Shown here in pieces: positions 57,027-64,000 of a stretch of DNA of 64,000 bases (the stretch's first letter is position 1; every line of letters starts with the position of its first letter). Location of the stretch: contig OZ025728.1 of the NCBI GenBank assembly GCA_964019335.1, forward strand, positions 248,001 through 312,000, written 5' to 3'. Below the pieces are notes generated by a model. The model was not told the DNA's origin, searched no databases, and saw only the letters and a program-made list of their open reading frames with translations. Origin of the DNA: Diplonema japonicum. Taxonomy: Eukaryota > Euglenozoa > Diplonemea > Diplonemida > Diplonemidae. Made by a program: the position numbers and the translations under genes.

Positions 57027-57971
57027 TTAAAGACCCCATACAGACCGGTGTCCAAGCACAACGGAGTCCACAGCTTGTTGAATTTCTGTCAGCTGCAGTG
57101 GTGTTAAAGGAGGGTCCGCTTCTGTCGGGAGCGGAGGGGGTGCGCCCTGCGCGGAGCTGTTGAACAGCGTCGCGAAGAACGTCAGCGCGTTGATGTACTG
57201 CCCAGCAACGTTGGGGTGTATGTCGATGACCCCACCCCCAAGGATACGGTACAGCATAAGGTTCTTCAGGGAGCCGGTGGTGGGGAGAGGAAGGTCGATC
57301 CCCACTGGCGTCGGGTACTGTTTATCAATCTCACTCCGACAGCCCCCTATCGAACTCACCCCTCTAACAACTTGCCATGCCACGCCACAAGGTGAAACCA
57401 AATCAGCACCTGTTCTAAAGGCAGCAAGGTATCCTCTAACCAGGGAATACCCCATACACGGGAAATCACCCACCATACTTTGGTAGTAAGGAGAATTCTC
57501 ACATGAAGGATCTGTCATTTGCGCCAGCGTTCCTTTGGGAAAGCACGCTGGTACGTCAGAAGAAGGACAGGGAACTGTGTTCCCATCGTGGTAGCCCCAT
57601 GTTAAGTACATCACGATTTTGGCTTGTTTTTTTTGCTGGGAGAATTGTGTAACAGCGGGATCAAGGTAAGCTGCTCTTGCTTTTTGGACCGTTGGCAGTG
57701 CGGAGTAGTCCTGCAGCACAATGTAGTCCCAGTCTTCACGAAGAAGCATCTGTGTTCTGTTGTCGTACTGTGGTAGCTGGTGGAACAGTGTGCAGCCCCC
57801 GATTGTGCTGTTGGCCACTTCCACCTGTTTTCCCAGCCCTTCCGCCACGTGCTTGAACTGATGCGGCAAGTCGTTGACATAAGTGAAGCTGTTCCCTATA
57901 AACAACACCCTCACTGGAGGCGGAGGGGTTGAGATACACATTGCAGCTGCTGTCAATACGAGGTGGAGCAT
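57027..57971 (-). CDS. Secreted SGNH-fold hydrolase
   Basis: 314 residues from the ATG at 57971. A signal peptide (MLHLVLTAAAMCIS) is followed by the block-I motif VRVLFIGNSFTYVNDLPH (GNS with the nucleophile Ser), an N/G block (NSTIGGCTLF) and a late DIHPNVAGQYINAL with the Asp-x-x-His pair. It is Cys-rich (about eight Cys in residues 150-250), as expected for a secreted enzyme. The substrate (lipid, acetyl-carbohydrate or ester) cannot be told. Ends HRSVWGL. The upstream neighbour is also secretory, but no operon inference is made. Confidence 0.8.
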   Translation of the reverse strand: MLHLVLTAAAMCISTPPPPVRVLFIGNSFTYVNDLPHQFKHVAEGLGKQVEVANSTIGGCTLFHQLPQYDNRTQMLLREDWDYIVLQDYSALPTVQKARAAYLDPAVTQFSQQKKQAKIVMYLTWGYHDGNTVPCPSSDVPACFPKGTLAQMTDPSCENSPYYQSMVGDFPCMGYSLVRGYLAAFRTGADLVSPCGVAWQVVRGVSSIGGCRSEIDKQYPTPVGIDLPLPTTGSLKNLMLYRILGGGVIDIHPNVAGQYINALTFFATLFNSSAQGAPPPLPTEADPPLTPLQLTEIQQAVDSVVLGHRSVWGL

Positions 57972-58584
57972 TTTTTTTTTTTTTTTTTTTTTTTTTGCTT
58001 TTCTTTTTTTCTTGCTTTGTAACAACGTTGTTGTGAATGCAAAAAAAAAAAAAAAAAAAAAGAAAAAAAAAAGAAAAAAAAACCAATTATAAGAAACAAG
58101 GGGGAAGCGGGGGCATAAAAAAAAAAAGGGATAGCAAAAAAAAAAGAGGGGGGCAATAGGACTTTTTTTTGGGGGGGTTTTTTTTTCCCCCCGTAGCATT
58201 TACTTAAGCTCCCCCCCCCCCCCCAACAGTAATAAAGTCAAACAAAAAGGTTCATATTATGACCAATAAGTGGAAAGGGGTGCCAAGGGAGGGGGAGCTT
58301 GGGGACATGTCCCAGATGCATTTTACCAAAAGGGGGAAGGAGGAAAAAAAAAAAAGGGCTATCTTCGTCATTGTCTTGGCTTTANNNNNNNNNNNNNNNN
58401 NNNNNNNNNNNNNNNNNNNNNNNNNNNNNNNNNNNNNNNNNNNNNNNNNNNNNNNNNNNNNNNNNNNNNNNNNNNNNNNNNNNNNNNNNNNNNNNNNNNN
58501 NNNNNNNNNNNNNNNNNNNNNNNNNNNNNNNNNNNNNNNNNNNNNNNNNNNNNNNNNNNNNNNNNNNNNNNNNNNNNNNNNNNN
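57972..58584. other. Spacer ending in a 200-base assembly gap
   Basis: Homopolymer-rich spacer (C-run 58208-58224 and A-runs), then N bases from 58385 to 58584. The gap interrupts the secreted-protein gene on its right. Any exon of that gene between 58260 and 58584 is unknown. Confidence 0.8.
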
Positions 58585-58957
58585 CCGATTTATACTCCCC
58601 TTTGGAGTAGTACTCCGCTTCGTTGATGTCCTCCTCCTCCTCGAGGTCCTTGGCAGGTAGGGGCACGACCCCGCCCTGCAGCACGTCGTTTTTCTTGATT
58701 TTCTCCTGTTGCTTGTTCTGCAGCGTTTTCTCTTCGTTCTTCTTCTCCATCTCAGTCCTCAGCTTTTGGGCGAGCTCCTTCCCTCGCTTCTTTTTTTTCT
58801 TCGCCACCTCCGTGCTGTTGGTGGTGCCCGTGGTGTTGGACAGAACCGGCGGGGACACAGGCGGTGCTTTCGCAACCACGTTTACATCTGCGTTGGCCTG
58901 TGCCTGCACGCTTGCTACCCCGAACCATGCCATTGCTACTAATATAACTAGTTTCAT
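58585..58957 (-). CDS. N-terminal part of a secreted coiled-coil protein, cut by the gap
   Basis: ~124 visible residues from the ATG at 58957. A clear signal peptide (MKLVILVAMAWFGVASVQAQA) is followed by a Pro/Thr linker and a strongly basic then acidic helical stretch (KKKKKRGKELAQKLRTEMEKKNEE). The residues before the gap read EEEEDINEAEYYSKGEYKS. The C-terminus lies in the N run. The last ~20 bases before the gap (ATTTATACTCCCCTT-TGGAG) partly resemble a LINE A 3'-region word, so some of the end could be repeat-derived (weak). Confidence 0.6.
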
Positions 58958-59368
58958 TTTTTTTTTTGTTTCTTCTTCTTTTTTTTTCCCCCTCCTTTCC
59001 TAATTGCACTTTCTTCTCACCCCCCCCCCCCCCCCCCCCCCCAATCCCAATGTTTCGCGCAATAGGAGCAATTCCTCCAGGTTTCCCTTCATCAGAGCGA
59101 TAGTTTTGTGACTGAACTACATGGAACGACATCACGACCAACAATAGGGGACGAACGGCTAATGAAAAGCCCAGAAAGCCAGCAAAGCAGAAGAATCGTT
59201 CTTTCCAGGTAAGAATAAAGAGAAAAAAAAAAAGAAGAAAACATTTAAGGACGGGGGGGGAGGTACTAAGAGAAGGAAAAACAAAAAAAAATTGCAAGCC
59301 TCCCTTGCCGAAAGGGGGTGCAGGAGAGACGGAAAACAAAAAAAACAAAAAACTATTTCTGGCATTAT

Positions 59369-59411
<43 letters not shown>

Positions 59412-59489
59412 CCCAGCAATGTTATAAAAAAAAGGGGGGGGTGGAAAGTGAGTGCAGAAACAACTCCTCTCCCCCCCCCCTGTTCAGTG
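58958..59489. other. Homopolymer spacer
   Basis: Includes C23 at 59020-59042 and a ~40-base T-run at 59372-59411. No gene. Confidence 0.7.
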
Positions 59490-61984
59490 TCAATATCGAA
59501 CACCGTTCCCAGTTACGGTAAGACCCCCCTGACGTGGCTTTCCTCGGGGGTACACATCGGACGCCCGGATAGCAGAGCCTTTAGTTTGCTTGCGGCTGTT
59601 CTGAAGCCCGGAGTTCGATCGCTGGGGGGCACGGACTTTGCTGTTCCTCAGGTTTTCCTTGAAACGATCCCAGTTCGACACACGAGGAGGCTCGTCGTCC
59701 TCCTCTCGAATCTCAAGATCCGGATAAAGCATCGACTTCAACGGCAGCCCAACACCATGTACACTGTCCTCGATAGCGGTGCTCGGCTTGGGAACAATGA
59801 AACTAGTATCGGGCACCTCAGGAAGGAGGGTAAGCGGCTGTGCGGGCCCCCATTTATTGACAACAACTGCCCTTTCGGAAGGCGGAGATGGAGGAGGCAG
59901 AGGTTGCGCGTGAGATGGTGCTTGTGCTCGTACTTGAGATGGTGCTTGTGCTTGCACTTGAGATGGTGCTTGTGCTTGTACTTGAGATGGTGCTTGTGCT
60001 TGCACTTGAGATGGTGCTTGTGCTTGTACTTGAGATGGTGCTTCTCTTTTAACAACCGTGGTGGTGGGTTTTTTGACGACAGTTGCCTCACTTTTTCTGA
60101 CAACAGTTGTTTCGCTGACGACGGCGTTGAAATTGTAGTCCAAATACAAATCGATCTTTACGTCCCCGGGCCTGAAGGTCATGGTGGTCGACCCCAAGGT
60201 GGAAGGTAGTTGCGTCCTCTTTATCATGACGCACTCCTCCCAATCGCGGTTCGTCGTGATCCTGATGCGATCCTCGTCCGAGTCCAAATAGCTGACCTTG
60301 AAAGCAACTTCGTCCAGCTCCGGGTTGTCCTCCAGGTATTGTGAAACCATGGTCTGGTGGAGTTGTTTGAAGTCGATTTTTTGAGGGACGGTGATGACTT
60401 TGATGTCGCCTTGTGGGTAGAATATCTTCACGCGGGTGCGGAGCAGAGTGTTTAAACGCTTCTGAAGATGGTTCCGGTCGGGGGCGTGGTACGCATTGTC
60501 GTCCATCTTCGCCGTCAACTCCGCGAAAAAGTCATCCAACTGCGCCGCCCTCACAAAGTCATCGTCGGGAAGATCCATCAAATCCTTCACCTCACAGCTC
60601 AACGACGCTGCCGTACGCCGCTGCCCGTACTGAATACAGGCCTCTTGGTACCTGAAATGATTTTAAGTTAGAGTAGAGAAGCGAAAAAAACATACACAAC
60701 AGTACACTCCCCTGTCCACATCTTATTGTTGTAGTGGTCAAGGTACATGTCGCATTCGTCAGTGGTGGGCGGGATGACCTTTCCGTTCGTGTCGTATACT
60801 GGTGCTCGTTCGATGTAGAGCCCGGTGGTCATTAGGTATTTGTTCGCCACCACGATCGCTTGAAGAAGGTGTTCTGTTGAAGTCCCGCTTGTTACGTTCA
60901 AATTGCTTACAATCTCGTGGATCTCTTGGGTTTCTTGGAGGTAAACTTCTGCGTGGTGAAGCGTCCCGTCGGTGTCCTTCATGCCCACAGATTCCGCGTT
61001 AGCAATGGCTGTTCGCACGGTGTCGATGTTGCCGGAGCGAAGGGCGGATTTCAAAGAAATTCTGGCCTCCTCGCCCCTTGTTAGTCTGTCTATCGTGGTT
61101 GTTAAGATTTGCGTCATGTCGTGTATCTTCAGCTCCATGACGCCGAGCGATTCCAACTCGTTAAGACACCTGTCGCGGGTTTCTCTTAATTCGACAATGT
61201 CCGTACAGGTCTGAACTGTCTCGTCGATGACAAGCTGGATCTTTGAGATGTTATCCCACGTCTTTGTAACGTCCGCAGCATTGCTTATGATTGTTGCGGT
61301 GAAACCGCTGTCGGTAGGGGGTAGATGGAGGTTTGAGATCCCCTTGCACGTTGACGCGACTATATCCATGTCTTGTTTGACCAAGCCGCAGCACAGTCGT
61401 AATGTGAGCACCCCTAGTTTGTTTTTTTCCGCGCATCGTTTTAAAAGCCTGGCGCTTGCATTGTACAGGTTTTCATCTCCGCAGTCGTTCAGCCCGTGGA
61501 CCACGGCATCTAGCGTTGCCTTGTGTTCGCTTAGCTGGTTTATGTCTTTTGTCAATGAGGGTAGCTTCCTACGGTATCCTGCTGTCACCTCCTTGACCCC
61601 TGCTGCGATGATCTTGTCGGTCGCCATGACAGAGGGGACTAACGTTGAAATAAGTGTTTTAAGAGAAGCAGGCAGACGGCTCTCGTACTTTGTTGCGAGG
61701 AAGCGGTACCGTGCGTCGCGGCCTCCTGCTGTGATGGGGCTGTGTTCGATTTCGGACAGTTGGGTTATGAAGTCCAGAAGTACTATGTTGTCACTGGGGT
61801 GCGGCGAAGCCGGGGAAGAAGAGGAAAAAGAGGAAGAAGAGGCGGGCATCACAACAGGCGGGTCGCCCTCCGTTATGGCCTGCGCCATCTCCATGCTCTC
61901 GCTCAGCTTCCACAGTTCCCACAAGACTGTTTCCGTGCTGTGCTGTGTTCGGTATCCGAGAACCTCTTCGATGTAACTATTCAT
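59490..61984 (-). CDS. PB1-domain protein (two exons)
   Basis: Exons 61984-60696 and 60651-59490 join across the 44-nt intron at 60652-60695 in phase 2, giving 816 residues. Exon 1 codes for a helical, all-alpha region (~60-420). Exon 2 begins YQEACIQYGQRRTAASLSC and, after ~60 residues, contains a PB1 domain (VKIFYPQGDIKVITVPQ ... FKVSYLDSDEDRIRITTNRDWEECVM) with the acidic OPCA-type patch DSDEDR. PB1 domains pair with other PB1 proteins. Afterwards come five or six copies of QVQAQAPS (24-bp repeats, 59929-60046) and a Ser/Arg-rich end. A polarity or selective-autophagy adaptor role is conceivable, but that is inference only. Confidence 0.8.
59929..60046. repeat. 24-bp coding minisatellite (QVQAQAPS)
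   Basis: Five to six near-identical 24-bp units with the core GATGGTGCTTGTGCTTG, alternating TACTTGA and CACTTGA. In-frame with the PB1 protein. Copy number is likely to vary between strains. Confidence 0.85.
60652..60695 (-). other. Intron of the PB1 gene, related to the insert at 3986-4022
   Basis: 44 nt with donor GTATGT, a CTAAC branch-like site and acceptor TTTCAG. It joins coding frames exactly. Its sense sequence from TTCGCTTCTC to the AG is shared with the repeat-unit insertion at 3986-4022, except one base. Unlike the poly-A introns elsewhere in the window, it has a recognisable branch point. Confidence 0.85.
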
Positions 61985-62316
61985 CGTCCCCTCCCCTTCT
62001 CCCCCTCACTGGTGTTTGTTTGTTGACCTCGATTGGCAGTTTTCTAATAAAATAAATAAAAAAAGTAGAAAAGAAAAAAAGAAAGTTAGAGTTTTTAGTC
62101 CTGTTTTTTTCTAATTTTAAGGGGGGGGGGACCCGATTTTCATCTCTCCTCCGGAATCAATACTGCGCATTCTTTTTTTTCTTATTTTTCACTTTCACAG
62201 TAGTTTCCTTTATCCCCCCCCCCCCCGATGGAATCACTAATGCAGGACCAAAAAAAAAGGAGGGGAGCAACTCAATGTGTCATGTTTTCCATTTTCTTTT
62301 CTCACTCTCTAAAAGA
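61985..62316. other. AT-rich spacer
   Basis: Contains G and C runs (62120-62129, 62214-62226). No gene. Confidence 0.7.
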
Positions 62317-63794
62317 TCAGCACCCCATGACCCACCCAGGAACGGGGTCATGCACCCCCAAGATGGGGTTGCCAACGCAGGACTGCTTGTTTAGCTGGAC
62401 ATAAGGGGCGCCATAGAAGCCTGTCGTCAGCCGCAGTTCGTTGATCAGCCGGTTCCAGTTGGACTTGTCAGTACCGATCCAATGGGTGCAGTGCAGCTCT
62501 TGGATGAGGAGGTTCACGAATGAGATCTGTTTTTTTTTTTTTCTTTTTTTTTTTTTTCAGATACCTCCCCCAACATCGATGGCCCGACCAGCATCGCGTA
62601 GTCCATTGGGGACCCAACGTTGCTTCTGTTGTTTTTCGTCCAGTGAAAGATCCAGCCTTCTTTTTCATAGTTCTTCGATTCCTCCAGCACACCAGGGTCC
62701 TCCGTCGATAGGAAGATGTGCCTCAAATCTGGCTCCTTTTCCCGCAGCTCGGCAGCCGCCTTGAGGTACTCCGGTAGCTCGATGAGTTTCATCTCTTTGT
62801 ACTTATCACCGTGGCGAACATGCATTCCTATCATTTTGTTAGGCACTCCATTGGGAAATGTTTCGTCGACCCATTTTTTGAATTTTTCTTGGAACCATGG
62901 TTGGGGCTGTCTGAGGAGGTATCTAACTGTCTGTGCCATCCACCATTGGTACCCGTACTGCCTCCACCGGAGCCTGGGGATCAACGACCATTTGTTCCCA
63001 ACATCGCCGGATTTTCGGAGCGGGTTCGAGACCGATCGGGGGCCTTCCTTCTTGATGGTCAACCGGGTGCTGGGCATCATTCTATTCGTCTTTCTGTTGA
63101 GGACCCATGGAGGCATGAGAACCGCACGGTCCCCTGCATCAGAAAGCTTGCAATTTGACGGGGGTATGAAGAAGCACTCCAGCGACGCGGGGTATCGATC
63201 CATTGCATACCACCATGTTTCAGATGTGTCGATAAGAAGAACACGTTCAGTCGCCATTGCATAACCTATCGCTTGCGCTAGTGTGTGTAAGTCAGCCCCC
63301 AAACCGGTATTCCACAGTCTCCACACAACGAAGCGCGTTGAGTTCGCTCTGCAGTCTTTCGGGTGCTGGTGTGCGTAAATAGCCTGTTGCACCTCCTCTG
63401 TCAACGGTAATAGTTTTTCGCTGTTCGGGTTTCGCACTCTGGACTTCCATGCGGAAGGGTAGTCGACAGCTCTTTTACCGTCAGGGAGGCATTTGTACGC
63501 GCGGTCCCGTTGCTTCACATTCACCAAGTACTCCGCGCGGGTGAACCTCAGGCGTTGTTTTTCCCACTCCTCGACCGTCCAACCTGTTTCGTTGCCTTTG
63601 TCTTCTTCTTCGGGGTCTTTGCCTGGGCTTATGAGGTCTTTTGGGTTTAAGAGGGGCGGAGGGTCGAAATAGTCAGCAGCGATGCTTGGTGCGTCTGCAT
63701 TCAGGAACGAGCTCTCCTCAGACGATGCGACGATGCTCCAAAAACAAAACACGGAAGCAGCTGCCATGATCGCGATTTTACTGTTTCGCTTCAT
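62317..63794 (-). CDS. Fucosyltransferase-like type II membrane enzyme
   Basis: Exons 63794-62565 and 62526-62317 join across a 38-nt poly-A intron (GTATCTG ... AACAG) in phase 0, giving 479 residues. The N-terminus is a signal anchor (KIAIMAAASVFCFWSIV). The motif PNKMIGMHVRHGDKYKEM corresponds to the HxRRxD box of alpha-1,6-/O-fucosyltransferases, with one Arg replaced by His and Gly before Asp. The C-terminal block (HIFLSTEDPGVLEES; then exon 2 FVNLLIQELHCTHWIGTDKSNWNRLINELR) matches the GT-B donor side, with the T-x-x-S-NWNRLI pattern. It probably transfers fucose from GDP-fucose in the Golgi; acceptor unknown. The splice is needed to complete the fold. Confidence 0.8.
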
Positions 63795-64000
63795 TTTTTT
63801 TTTGTCTTTTTTTCTTCTGTCGTTTTCCCCGCCCCTTCCCCCCCTTCCCGCTCTCCTCCTTTTTTTTTTATTTGTCTGAATTCTCGAAATAGGCAACAAA
63901 CAATAAACATAAAAACAAATACAAAAATTCAATTTGAGTGGGGGGGGGGATTCTTCTTCATAAATAAATAAAATAGAGGGGGTCTATTTCTTTTTTTTCC
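63795..64000. other. 5' flank of the fucosyltransferase-like gene
   Basis: Homopolymer- and AT-rich leader region, no other gene visible before the window ends. Confidence 0.6.

Noticed and set aside
1-64000. CRISPR array, bacterial operon or ribosome-binding sites
   Set aside because: Gene structure, introns and proteins are eukaryotic; the regular repeats found are minisatellites or satellites without spacers.

Overview
The window reads as nuclear DNA of a euglenozoan protist, most probably a diplonemid (inference). Every supported host gene lies on the minus strand across the whole 64 kb, as expected for polycistronic transcription with spliced-leader trans-splicing. Several genes are preceded by a pyrimidine tract, an AG and a short leader. 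The phosphoglycerate kinase carries a large N-domain insertion and a C-terminal tail, features known from kinetoplastid glycosomal PGKs. Unlike kinetoplastids, genes here are interrupted by 37-59 nt GT-AG introns, most of them filled by poly(A) on the sense strand. Spacers are dominated by homopolymer tracts. There is a 200-base assembly gap at 58385-58584.

Layout. 1-17 kb is repeat- and transposon-rich. It holds a decayed non-LTR retrotransposon (320-2870), a tandem satellite-like array (3465-4290), an ankyrin-repeat gene (4728-7013), a second 5'-truncated retrotransposon (7311-8100), and a CCCH zinc-finger gene (8268-9092). It also holds a near-identical 1.43 kb duplication of the ankyrin gene fused to a fragment of another gene (9002-10711), and a rearranged Penelope-like element with a Josephin-like cysteine-protease domain (10880-16810). 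18.3-25.5 kb is a single 7.2 kb open frame for a 2404-residue STAND-like protein with a degenerate NTPase, followed by a foldback repeat and a broken copy of the same gene. 27.5-30.6 kb holds a membrane lipase of the diacylglycerol-lipase type and an EAPP-family protein. 30.6-33.4 kb is homopolymer-rich spacer with one structured-RNA candidate.

33.4-64 kb is a gene-dense minus-strand array: an RNA-binding-like protein, a small unknown, a CCCH protein, a tandem pseudo-nucleotide-cyclase, PGK, a six-exon 1362-residue unknown, a TTC38-like protein and a coiled-coil protein. It continues with a four-exon coiled-coil gene whose first intron contains an OTU-protease-encoding retrotransposon, a VIT1/CCC1-like transporter, a CCCH-LRR protein, an SGNH hydrolase, a gap-truncated secreted protein, a PB1-domain protein and a fucosyltransferase-like Golgi enzyme.

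Three signals stand out. First, a 37-bp sequence matching the 3' part of a real intron is inserted elsewhere between 17-bp direct repeats, as expected of a mobile (introner-like) intron. Second, two unrelated retroelement families each encode a deubiquitinase-like fold (OTU and Josephin-like). Third, the large STAND-like protein keeps the NACHT layout but has lost both Walker motifs, and pieces of its gene are scattered in the window.
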